This document shows, piece by piece, positions 55,773 through 63,269 of a DNA stretch of 64,000 nt (the stretch's first letter is position 1; each line of letters starts with the position of its first letter). This stretch comes from Actinomyces wuliandei. GTDB taxonomy: Bacteria; Actinomycetota; Actinomycetes; Actinomycetales; Actinomycetaceae. The notes under the pieces are model-generated. The model worked only from the letters and a program-made list of their open reading frames with translations. It had not been told where the DNA came from and searched no databases. The position numbers were made by a program, and so were the translations under genes. The stretch lies in the NCBI RefSeq assembly GCF_004010955.1, contig NZ_CP025227.1, forward strand, positions 186,001-250,000, read 5' to 3'.

Positions 55773-57419
55773 TCAGTGGGGTGGTGGCTTCTGGCTGGGG
55801 GTGATGACGCGCAGCGCCCCGGGCTCGACGACGGCTCTGAGCCTGCGGGTGGGTGCGGTCGTGTCACCGTCGAGCTCGAAGGCCACGGGCTCGGTGGTCT
55901 CGATGGTGACCCGCCTGGCCTGGGCGAAGGTGAATCCCCGGACAGTCTGCCCTGTGAGGACCTGGGCGCCCAGCCTGGCCCAGTCGCTGACCCTGTCGGG
56001 GTTGGCCAGCAGCAGGTCCACGTAGCCGTCATCGGGGCGGGCCTCGGGAAAGAGGGTGATTCCTCCGGTGATTGTCCCCACGTTGCCCACCAGGGCCATG
56101 ACTGCCTGCTGCTGGGTGGGCTCGCCGTCGTCGAGGGTCACGGTGGCGGTGAACGGGGCGGGGGAGGCGTTGTGGACCGCTGCCAGCGCGTAGGCCCCGG
56201 AGCGGATGACTCTCTTGAGGTTCTCGTCCGTGTCCCCCATGATCTGTGCGTCCAGGCCCATGCCTGCCATGACCACGAAGCGCTGTGCCCCTCCGTCGTG
56301 CCGGCAGTGCACGACATCGACCGGACGGGGCTGGCCGTGCAGGGCCAGCTGCAGGGCCTCGTCGGTGTCCAGGGGGACGGAGAGGTTGCGGGCCAGGAGG
56401 TTGCCGGTGCCTGCGGGGATGAGCGCCATGGGTGGGGCTGCTGCCGCTGCCGCGAGCTCGGCGCTGACGGCCCTCACGGTGCCGTCGCCCCCAGCCACCA
56501 TGACCAGGTCCACCCTGGCGTCCAGCGCGCGGCGGGTCATCTCGCGACCGGGGTCGTCGGGCGTGGTCTCCAGCCACAGGGTGGGCAGCCACCCGGCAGC
56601 GAGCACGTCGGCCTCCACGCGACGACGCAGCAGGGACAGGTCGTCGAACTTGGTGGGGTTGTAGATGAGGGCGGCGCGCTTGCCGGTGCTGCCCCGAGGC
56701 AGGTCCCGGCGTGCCCAGCTGGCCACGATGGAGTCAATCCCTCCTGCCCACAGCGCCGTGTTGGCCACCGTCGCCCCCAGGAGGAACCCACCGATGACGT
56801 CGGAGACGGTGGCCAGCCCCATGGCCCACTGCCCGGCGGCAGCCAGGCAGACCACCGTGTAGCCCACGACGGTGCCGACCAGCACCCTGGAGGACCCCCG
56901 CCGGTGTGCCCGCGCGAGGGTGACCAGGACCCAGGCACCCAGGGTCGTGGCGGTGACGTGGCCTGCCGGGTAGGCGCCGCCGAGGGCGGAGATCGAGTCG
57001 GAGAAGAACGAGGCCGGGGCGGGGCGGTCCAAGCGCCCGGCAATGACCTGCTGGAGGGGGATGCCCAGGGCAGCCACCCCCAGGGCCAGGCTGAGGCGTC
57101 TCATCCGGTTCTTGTAGGACACAATGCCCAGGACCACGATGCTGATGAGCACGGCGACCGGGTGCGTGACCAGGGCGAGGGCCTCCGCGACCTGTCCGAC
57201 AGCCGAGCGCGAGCCGATGACCGGGGGGCGGAGGGCCTGGTCCAGGGCGGTGAGCGCCCCGGCGGATACAAGGCGGGTCCACGCGAGGAAGGCCAGGGCA
57301 AAGCCGACAGCGAGGACGCTCTCCAGGCGGCCCCGGGTGGGGGCGGGGCCGGGTCCGCTCAGGTGCTGCTCCTGGCTGCGGGACCGGTGGCGTGCCTGGT
57401 CCGAGGGCCTGCTGGCCAC
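55773..57419 (-). CDS. PAP2 phosphatase fused to a diacylglycerol kinase-like domain
   Basis: 548 residues. Residues about 35-225 are membrane segments with the PAP2 phosphatase residues RLDRPAP, the AYPAGHVTATTLG motif (normally PSGH) and the late GLATVSDVIGG (where His is expected). From about 245 a lipid kinase domain follows: AALIYNPTKFDD, then VAGGDGTVRAV and PAGTGNLLARN. The two activities would oppose each other on membrane lipids, possibly undecaprenyl phosphates or diacylglycerol. The missing histidine in the third PAP2 motif makes the phosphatase side doubtful. It lies 286 bp downstream of murT, same strand. Confidence 0.82.
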   Translation of the reverse strand: MASRPSDQARHRSRSQEQHLSGPGPAPTRGRLESVLAVGFALAFLAWTRLVSAGALTALDQALRPPVIGSRSAVGQVAEALALVTHPVAVLISIVVLGIVSYKNRMRRLSLALGVAALGIPLQQVIAGRLDRPAPASFFSDSISALGGAYPAGHVTATTLGAWVLVTLARAHRRGSSRVLVGTVVGYTVVCLAAAGQWAMGLATVSDVIGGFLLGATVANTALWAGGIDSIVASWARRDLPRGSTGKRAALIYNPTKFDDLSLLRRRVEADVLAAGWLPTLWLETTPDDPGREMTRRALDARVDLVMVAGGDGTVRAVSAELAAAAAAPPMALIPAGTGNLLARNLSVPLDTDEALQLALHGQPRPVDVVHCRHDGGAQRFVVMAGMGLDAQIMGDTDENLKRVIRSGAYALAAVHNASPAPFTATVTLDDGEPTQQQAVMALVGNVGTITGGITLFPEARPDDGYVDLLLANPDRVSDWARLGAQVLTGQTVRGFTFAQARRVTIETTEPVAFELDGDTTAPTRRLRAVVEPGALRVITPSQKPPPH

Positions 57420-57752
57420 AGCAACCTCCTGGGTGCGGTCAACCGGTAGACGCGGACTGATAGGTACGGATACACCCTAGTCGTGGCCGCAGGGAGGGTG
57501 TGTAGGGCTCGCTGCTTGGCGAGTACCGGTACTTCTCTTACCCGGTGCCAAGCCAGCCTAGCCGGTCTCCCGAGAACGCTCCGGGGACAGCTGCGGGCCG
57601 CATGACTTCGGACCACGGCCTCGGGCCAGTGTGTCGCCCTAGTCGACCCCTAGGTGAGCGTCGGTCCGCAGACGTCCCGTCGCGGATCATCTCGCCAGCC
57701 ATCTTGCCAGCAGGGCCACGTACCCGGCGGGTGTTTCGTATACACTACTGGT
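57420..57752. promoter_or_regulatory. Divergent intergenic region with a promoter-like TATACAC
   Basis: 333 bp between the leftward fusion gene and the rightward antitoxin. TATACAC lies about 12 bp before the antitoxin GTG, which would give a leaderless or nearly leaderless message. GTATAC and CACTACTGGTGTG nearby are symmetrical enough for autoregulation by the antitoxin. Otherwise nothing is seen. Confidence 0.35.
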
Positions 57753-58022
57753 GTGGGTGAGCACCTTCTGCACGGCAGGGCCGTGAGCGACGAGCAGATC
57801 CGGGCCTGGGCCGACGAGGCCGAGGCCGGGTACGACCTGTCGAGGCTGCCCAGGCCGCGTCGTGGCCGCCCGCCGGTGGGGCAGGGACCCGGCACGGTCG
57901 TGCCGGTCCGCCTCGACGAGGCCACCCTCGCGGCCCTGGCCGCCAGGGCCGAGGCCGAGGGGCTGGCCACGCGCTCGGACGCGGTCCGGGCCGCCGTGCG
58001 CGAGTGGGTGGGCAGTGCCTGA
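57753..58022 (+). CDS. Ribbon-helix-helix antitoxin-like protein
   Basis: 89 residues from GTG 57753. The C-terminal 45 residues form a ribbon-helix-helix: a strand GTVVPVRLDEATLAALAARAEAE and then TRSDAVRAAVREWV. The N-terminal part (DEQIRAWADEAEAGYDL) is the toxin-facing region typical of such antitoxins. Its stop overlaps the start of the toxin remnant. The frame is open further upstream but not protein-like. Confidence 0.8.
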   Translation: MGEHLLHGRAVSDEQIRAWADEAEAGYDLSRLPRPRRGRPPVGQGPGTVVPVRLDEATLAALAARAEAEGLATRSDAVRAAVREWVGSA

Positions 58023-58113
58023 CCTGCACCCCTCCGCCCGCAGGCACTACCGCCGCGACCGGCTCGACGACGACGCTGTCCGCTACGCGGCCGCCCACGT
58101 GCTGAGCTCACGC
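58015..58113 (+). pseudogene. Truncated toxin partner (first 33 codons)
   Basis: GTG 58015 overlaps the antitoxin stop. VPDLHPSARRHYRRDRLDDDAVRYAAAHVL reads like the start of the small actinobacterial toxin family that begins H-S-A-R-KH, with a D-I-xHA-xxHAL segment (from memory). After about residue 30 the similarity ends. The frame stays open to 58482, but that part is low-complexity and antisense to another open frame. The toxin thus seems to have lost its C-terminal half, leaving the antitoxin alone. Confidence 0.55.
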
Positions 58114-58539
58114 CCCAACATCAGTCGTGAACTCCGAGGCTCTGGTGCTGACGGCCTCCTCGTCGCGGCGCTTGTCGAAGGGGTCAGGCCGCCTGAGGCT
58201 CGTTTCGAGGAGCTTGAGGAGGTGGTGGTAGGGGGACTCAGGGCCGTACCCGACGCCAAACCTTGTCTTCACGGCGTCCTGTCGTGCGGGGACGTCCCAG
58301 AGCCCTGCCCTGACCCCGGACTCCGAGGGCGGATGGGCCAGGACCGCTCTGAGCCGTTCCCTCTGCGCCCGGGTCGGCCTCGCGGCGTTCTCGGCTGTGG
58401 TGGCTATCTCGGCGTGGCTCAGGCTCTGGCCCGTCTCGTGCGGGAGGGGTCCGCCCGTGCCGGGCGCTGGCCACACTGCTGACGGCGGGGGCTCGCCCCT
58501 GGCGAGTGGTGCTGGCGGACGCGGAGCAAAGGTGACCAC
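58108..58539 (-). CDS. Hypothetical protein, possibly a remnant inserted beside tRNA-Pro
   Basis: Up to 143 residues. The first 35 are Pro-rich and doubtful. From about residue 37 the sequence is balanced and helical (SLSHAEIATTAENAARPTRA, later SPYHHLLKLLETSLRRPDPF). Its 3' end falls exactly where the toxin similarity stops, which suggests that the segment came in and cut the toxin gene. No family is recognised and the start is a guess. It could also be non-coding. Confidence 0.3.
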   Translation of the reverse strand: MVTFAPRPPAPLARGEPPPSAVWPAPGTGGPLPHETGQSLSHAEIATTAENAARPTRAQRERLRAVLAHPPSESGVRAGLWDVPARQDAVKTRFGVGYGPESPYHHLLKLLETSLRRPDPFDKRRDEEAVSTRASEFTTDVGA

Positions 58540-58601
58540 AAAGTAACCACACACGCAGGGGGTCAAAACTGGGCGGCGGGAGGAACTCACGTAGTTCCAA
58601 C

Positions 58602-58629
58602 GAAAAAGGACCGCCGTCCGGCTGGCGGT
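58602..58629 (-). terminator. Terminator of tRNA-Pro
   Basis: On the minus strand ACCGCC and GGCGGT form a stem followed by CCTTTTTC, just 8 bp after the tRNA 3' end: a classical rho-independent terminator. Confidence 0.8.
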
Positions 58630-58637
58630 GGCCCTGA

Positions 58638-58714
<77 letters not shown>

Positions 58715-59019
58715 AGTGCAGCGGAGACAACTATAGCGGTGCGCCTGGCGCGGACGGAAATCAGGTGTCCTGAGTGCTCGGTCACGTGATCTGGCTGTGG
58801 GGCCGGGGCGGGCTGGTGGTCGTCTCTATCCGGTGCCCAGCCCCACTGCTGCCGACCTGGTGTGGCAGCCCGGCCGCTGCCGCAGGCCGCCCGGCCGCTC
58901 ACCGCGTTCGCAGTCGGTGAATTATCTGGGGTGGGCCTGGTTTTCCTCCGGTGGCTGTGGCTAGCGTGTGCTCACGCCAGTGCAGCCCACTGGCAGACCA
59001 CTGACGCAAAGGAACCACG
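58715..59019. promoter_or_regulatory. Intergenic region upstream of the leader peptide
   Basis: 305 bp. The right end probably holds the promoter of the sulfonate operon. CCAGTG (58977-58982) and CACTGG (58988-58993) are an inverted repeat about 30 bp before the leader ORF and could be an operator. The rest shows no gene. Confidence 0.35.
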
Positions 59020-59130
59020 ATGTCGGTCACCCCCTCGCTGAACTCGCCACTGACGACTCTGTCGGCCGCGACTCAGATGCGCACTGGCGTCTCCCGCGTC
59101 ATGTGTTGTCCGTGCGCGTCGTGTATGTGA
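59020..59130 (+). CDS. Cysteine-rich leader peptide of the sulfonate operon
   Basis: 36 codons with AAAGGA eight bases before the ATG. The peptide is Ser/Thr-rich and ends MRTGVSRVMCCPCASCM, with cysteines at 29, 30, 32 and 35 just before the stop. Such Cys runs in short ORFs ahead of sulfur genes act as cysteine-responsive attenuators in mycobacteria (established for that group). Slow ribosome movement at the Cys codons under cysteine shortage would favour expression of the downstream uptake genes. An internal ATG gives a 17-residue version. A hairpin lies about 50 bp downstream. Confidence 0.65.
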   Translation: MSVTPSLNSPLTTLSAATQMRTGVSRVMCCPCASCM

Positions 59131-59560
59131 GGTGCCTGTCCGCCGGAGCGGGTGCGGGATAGCGCTGCTGCGCCGCCCCTGCCAGGTACGCCTGAAGGCG
59201 TGCCTGAGCCCAGGGCGGGGCAGGGCGATGTCATCTGCGGACGTCATCCGCGTGCGCCCTCCCGCTCCTAGCCGTCACACCCTGCTCTAGGTAGCAGGGA
59301 AGGCGGAGTTCTGCCGCCGGGGCGGGGACCCGGCCGGGACCCGGCCCCTACCGCGTACCAGGGCGGCTGTGGCGCGCCTGGCTGGCCTCCTTGCGGGATG
59401 AAGGAGCCGAGACCGTCACAACCGCTTGGGCCGTCGGACGCGCCTGCGGCTCTGCGGTGCCGTCCTGCTGCGCTGCCTCCCTGCACGTCTCTGCTGCCCG
59501 CCCAGCCTGGGATCTCACCCACACCACGCGTCACCCCTTCACCACCAGAAAGGAGCCACT
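59131..59560 (+). promoter_or_regulatory. Leader region with candidate attenuator hairpin
   Basis: 430 bp between the leader peptide stop and the first structural gene. CAGGTACGCCT (59183-59193) and AGGCGTGCCTG (59196-59206) can pair almost completely and could be a Rho-independent or Rho-linked attenuation point. No other gene is convincing in the region. Confidence 0.4.
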
Positions 59561-60133
59561 ATGTCCACGCTCTTCCTCGTCGAGCTCACGCCCGCTCCGA
59601 CCCCGCAGGCTGCCACCGACAGCAACGACAGCTCGGCCCAGACCCGTCCGGACGTCTCCAGGCTGCTGAGCCGCCTCTTCCAGGAGGCCCCCGCCCACTC
59701 GGTGGAGCTGATCGAGGCCCAGGTGACCGCTGACCTGGCCACGGTCTTCGTCATCCTGGAGGCCGAGGACGCCGCGTCCGCGGCTGCGGCCACCGCCGCC
59801 CTGCCCGCCACCGCCTCCGAGCCCGCCCAGGTCCGCCTGGTGGGCACCGACCTGGACACGGTCAAGGCCTCCCGGCCGGAGGCGGGCTACCTGGTCGAGT
59901 GGGACATCCCCGACGGCATCGACATGGACACCTACCTCACCCGCAAGGCGGAGAAGTCACCCCTGTACGCCCAGGTGCCCGAGGTCAGCTTCCTGCGCAC
60001 CTACGTGCGCGAGGACATGGAGAAGTGCCTGTGCCTCTACAACGCCCCGGACGAGGACGCCGTCCGTCGGGCACGTGACGCCGTGTCCACCCCGATTGAC
60101 CGCCTGCACGCCCTGGAGAAGGTCGAGCCCTGA
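59561..60133 (+). CDS. DUF4242-domain protein of the sulfonate operon
   Basis: 190 residues. The C-terminal 85 residues match the small ferredoxin-like DUF4242 pattern: YLVEWDIPDGID..., SFLRTYVREDMEKCLCLYNA and DEDAVRRARDAV. The N-terminal half looks like a second, diverged copy of the same fold. AAAGGAG precedes the ATG. It is the first structural gene after the leader and lies one base before the dehydrogenase gene. A binding or redox-support role for the desulfonation enzymes is a guess; some members bind nickel. Confidence 0.7.
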   Translation: MSTLFLVELTPAPTPQAATDSNDSSAQTRPDVSRLLSRLFQEAPAHSVELIEAQVTADLATVFVILEAEDAASAAAATAALPATASEPAQVRLVGTDLDTVKASRPEAGYLVEWDIPDGIDMDTYLTRKAEKSPLYAQVPEVSFLRTYVREDMEKCLCLYNAPDEDAVRRARDAVSTPIDRLHALEKVEP

Positions 60134-60134
60134 C

Positions 60135-61325
60135 ATGACAGTCGCCACCCCTACCACAACCGCCACGACAACCGCCACGCCCACTCCCGCTGGTACGGCC
60201 TGCGCCGCTTCTGCCCCCGGTACGGGTGCGCGCCCCGCCCTGGTCTGGGCCACGGGCGCCGACGCCGGGCAGGAGGGCCTGCGCGACGCCGCCGCCCCCT
60301 TTGCCCGTGAGGCAGCGGCCCTGGCCAGCCAGGTCGACTCCGGTCAGGCCAGCCCCCGTCCCCTGCTCAGCAGGCTGGGCGAGGCGGGGCTGCTTGACCT
60401 GGGAGTCCAGGAGCTCCTTGACGGGGACCCTCAGGCTGCTGACGTGCGCGCACCTGCCGGACTCATCGCCGCCCTGGCGAGGGAGTGCATGTCGACCGCC
60501 TTCGGCCTGTGGGCGCACCGCATGGTCCTGGACTACCTCGCCAGGGGCGTGCGCAGCCAGGCCACGCAGACAGTGCTCGGCGAGCTGCGTTCTGGCAGGC
60601 GTCTGGGCAGCACGGCGATGGCCTCCGGCCTCAAGTGGCTGGCGGGGGTGGAGGACCTGGCCGTCCGGGCGGTGCCGGACGGCCAGGGGTGGCGGCTCAC
60701 CGGATTCATCTCCTGGGCCTCCAACCTGTGTGACGACTCCGTCGTGGTCCTGCCTGCCAGCACCCCGCAGGGCACGGTCGTGGTCTGGGTGGAGGCCCGG
60801 GCGCTGGAGGTCCGGCCTGTGACCGGCCTTCTCGCCCTCAACGCCACGGCCTCGGGCACGATTCGCCTGCGCGACGTCGCGGTGGGTCCCAGCCAGGTGG
60901 TCAGCACCGAGCTGGCCAGCCTGGCCCGGGGCTTCAAGCCGACGATGCTCATCCTCCAGTCCGCCTTCTGCCTGGGCCTGGCGCAGCGCTCCCTGGAGGA
61001 GGCCCGCAGCAGCCAGGACCGGGGCGCCAACACGGTCTTCCACGAGGACGTCGCCATCCTGGCCCGCGAGCTGCAGCGGTTCCGTGAGCGCTGGGAGGCA
61101 GCGGCCGCCGACACCGGCAGTGCCAGCATGGCCGAGGTCCTGCGGCTGCGCCTGGAGGCAGCCTCCCTGGCAGGTCGGGCCACCCGGCTGGAGGCCACCC
61201 TGGCGGGCGGGCGCGGCTACCAGGAGAGGACCGACGCCTCACGCCGCTTCCGTGAGGCCGCCTTCCTGCCCGTCCAGTCTCCTTCGGAAGGACACTTGCG
61301 GTGGGAACTGTCCTCGCTCGCCTGA
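60135..61325 (+). CDS. Acyl-CoA dehydrogenase-fold flavoenzyme (SfnB/desulfurisation type)
   Basis: 396 residues. The FAD-linked acyl-CoA dehydrogenase fold is visible from the N-terminal helical part (about 50-160), through the middle barrel (GSTAMASGLKWLAG, GFISWASNLCDDSVVVLP) to the C-terminal helical bundle (GRGYQERTDASRRFREAAFLP). Placed in a sulfonate uptake operon, it fits the SfnB/DszC-like group that uses reduced flavin to oxidise organosulfur compounds. The catalytic base of beta-oxidation enzymes is not evident. A Thr-rich stretch of 20 residues opens it. It overlaps the ATPase gene by 25 bp. Confidence 0.75.
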   Translation: MTVATPTTTATTTATPTPAGTACAASAPGTGARPALVWATGADAGQEGLRDAAAPFAREAAALASQVDSGQASPRPLLSRLGEAGLLDLGVQELLDGDPQAADVRAPAGLIAALARECMSTAFGLWAHRMVLDYLARGVRSQATQTVLGELRSGRRLGSTAMASGLKWLAGVEDLAVRAVPDGQGWRLTGFISWASNLCDDSVVVLPASTPQGTVVVWVEARALEVRPVTGLLALNATASGTIRLRDVAVGPSQVVSTELASLARGFKPTMLILQSAFCLGLAQRSLEEARSSQDRGANTVFHEDVAILARELQRFRERWEAAAADTGSASMAEVLRLRLEAASLAGRATRLEATLAGGRGYQERTDASRRFREAAFLPVQSPSEGHLRWELSSLA

Positions 61326-62140
61326 GACGCGCCCGGGTCCGCTACGGCCACGTGGACGCGCTGCACGACGTCAGCCTCGACCTCGCCGCAGGGCGCCAGC
61401 TGGCGGTCCTGGGACCCAGCGGCGCAGGGAAGTCGACGCTGCTGCGGCTGCTCACCCGGGAGCTGGCCCCCGACTCAGGCAGCATCGAGTGGTCCTCCTC
61501 AGGCCTGCGTGAGGGGGTCGTGCGCCAGCAGCCCCTGCTGTTCGACTGGCTGACGATCCGGGAGAACGTCGCCCTGGGGCAGCAGTTCCGGGCCAACCAC
61601 GTGGACCAGGCCCTGGTGGCAGAACTGATGGACCTGCTGGGGATAACCCCGGTAGCGGGCTCCTACCCGGACCAGGTCTCGGGTGGCCAGGCCCAGCGGG
61701 CCTCCTTCGCCCGGGCGCTGGCCATCCGCCCCGACCTGCTCATCCTGGACGAGCCCTTCAGCGCGCTCGACCCGGCCACGCGCGCCGACCTCCAGCTGTG
61801 GCTGCGCCAGGAGCTGACCGGTAGGGGTCTCAGCAGCGTCCTGGTCACCCATGACCTGGACGAGGCTCTCGTGCTGGCCGACGACATCGTCATGATTGCT
61901 GCCGGGCGGGTGACGCGCCGCTGGGCCAACCCGGAGCCCGCCGCCGACCAGGCGGCGGCCCTGCACCACCCGCTGCGGCGCAGCCTGCGCGAGGCCTACG
62001 CCTGTGTCGCCTCAGAGCCCCGGGGCCAGGAGGACCCGGGAACCGCCCAGGCCACCAAGGACCGGGCCGGGGGCCAGGCCGAGGACCAGGCCGGGACGGC
62101 CGAGGACCGGACTGCGGAGAGCCACCGTGCGACGCCGTGA
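61301..62140 (+). CDS. ssuB: Sulfonate/nitrate-type ABC transporter ATPase
   Basis: 279 residues. Walker A GPSGAGKSTLLRLL, signature VSGGQAQRASFARALA and Walker B LLILDEPFSALD are present with the H-loop VTHDLDEAL, the pattern of the SsuB/TauB/NrtD group. The last 60 residues are a Gln/Ala/Gly/Glu-rich tail. GTG 61301 starts inside the preceding gene, and the stop lies past the start of the binding protein, so all three are coupled. Substrate type is inferred from the operon. Confidence 0.85.
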   Translation: MGTVLARLRRARVRYGHVDALHDVSLDLAAGRQLAVLGPSGAGKSTLLRLLTRELAPDSGSIEWSSSGLREGVVRQQPLLFDWLTIRENVALGQQFRANHVDQALVAELMDLLGITPVAGSYPDQVSGGQAQRASFARALAIRPDLLILDEPFSALDPATRADLQLWLRQELTGRGLSSVLVTHDLDEALVLADDIVMIAAGRVTRRWANPEPAADQAAALHHPLRRSLREAYACVASEPRGQEDPGTAQATKDRAGGQAEDQAGTAEDRTAESHRATP

Positions 62141-63269
62141 CCTGCTGGGCACCGCGGGGCACCTGGCCTCGCTCGGCGTGGTGGCTTCCCTGGCGGGCCG
62201 GGGTGCGTGGCAGGCGGCATCCGCGTCCGGAGGCGGCGGGCAGGGGCTGCTGGGACGTCCTCTGAGAGTGGGCTACCTGCCCGTCACCGACGCCGCCGCG
62301 CTGCTGGTGGCTCACCACCGGGGCCTGTGGGAGGCCGCCGGGGTCCCCTCGGCCCCGCCGGTGCTCTTCCGCTCCTGGGACGCCGTGGGCCAGGCGCTCG
62401 TCGTCGGCGAGGTGGACGTGGTCCACATGCTGCTGCCGATGGCCCTGCAGCTGAGGCTGGCCCAGGAGGCCCCGGTCCGTGTGGTGGCCTGGGGGCACAC
62501 CAACGGCTCGGCGATGGTGACCTCCACCTCTGTCACCGAGACCGCCCAGCTGGCGGGGCGCAGACTGGCCGTGCCCTACTGGTGGTCGGTCCACTCCGTC
62601 CTGACCCAGCACCTGGTCGCCGCCTGCGGTCTGCGTCCTGTCATCGGGGCCTCGCCGGGGTCGCAGGAGGTTGAGCTGGTGGTCATGCCTCCGGCGGAGA
62701 TGGTCTCCGCCCTGGCCAGCGGATCGATTGCGGGCATGACGGTGGCTGACCCCTTCGGTGCCGTCGCCGAGCTGGAGGGGGCGGGCCGGGTCCACCGTCT
62801 CCTGGGTGACGTGTGGCGCGACCATGCCTGCTGCGGCGTCGTCGTGCGCCAGGAGCTTATCGACACCGCCCCGGACGCGGTCCACGCCCTTCTTGACGGC
62901 CTCGTCGCGGCACAGGACTGGCTGGAGGCCCACCGCCAGGAGGCCGCCGAGGTGCTGACAGCAGGAGGGTGGCTGCCCCAGTCCCAGACCGCCGTGGCCC
63001 GGGCGCTGCAACGCCCCGAGCCCGGTGGGGTGAGCCACCCGGACTGGCACGGGCAGCGTCTGGGCTTCTCCGCCTTCCCGCACCTGTCCTGCACCGAGCG
63101 GCTGGTGACCCTGTTGGGCGACACGGCTGTGGACGGTGACCGCTCCTTCCTTGAGCGTCTGGACCCCGTGCAGGCCCACGGCCTCGTCGTCGACGACCGG
63201 TTCGTGCGTGCGGCCCTGGAACGTGCCGGGCGCACGGTGCCGCCACGCAGTGAGGAGGTGTCCGCATGA
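62127..63269 (+). CDS. ABC substrate-binding protein with a Tat signal
   Basis: 380 residues from GTG 62127. The first residues RRRDLLGTAGHLASLGVVAS are a twin-arginine signal, so the protein is exported folded. The mature part is of the SsuA/ThiY (NMT1) fold: LRVGYLPVTDAAALLVAHHRGLW at the start, GRRLAVPYWWSVHSVL, then MTVADPFGAVAELEGAG. It would bind an aliphatic sulfonate or related anion outside the membrane. There is no lipobox cysteine, so anchoring is unclear. The stop overlaps the permease start. Confidence 0.82.
   Translation: MRRRDLLGTAGHLASLGVVASLAGRGAWQAASASGGGGQGLLGRPLRVGYLPVTDAAALLVAHHRGLWEAAGVPSAPPVLFRSWDAVGQALVVGEVDVVHMLLPMALQLRLAQEAPVRVVAWGHTNGSAMVTSTSVTETAQLAGRRLAVPYWWSVHSVLTQHLVAACGLRPVIGASPGSQEVELVVMPPAEMVSALASGSIAGMTVADPFGAVAELEGAGRVHRLLGDVWRDHACCGVVVRQELIDTAPDAVHALLDGLVAAQDWLEAHRQEAAEVLTAGGWLPQSQTAVARALQRPEPGGVSHPDWHGQRLGFSAFPHLSCTERLVTLLGDTAVDGDRSFLERLDPVQAHGLVVDDRFVRAALERAGRTVPPRSEEVSA

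Noticed and set aside
55353..57449. A 698-codon open frame on the plus strand
   Set aside because: It is the antisense shadow of murT and the PAP2-kinase gene. In DNA with G/C at most third codon positions, the opposite strand often stays open; composition is Gly/Gln/His/Val-rich with no domain.
58015..58482. A full 155-residue toxin
   Set aside because: Only the first ~30 residues look like the toxin family; the rest is low-complexity and antisense to a more protein-like frame.
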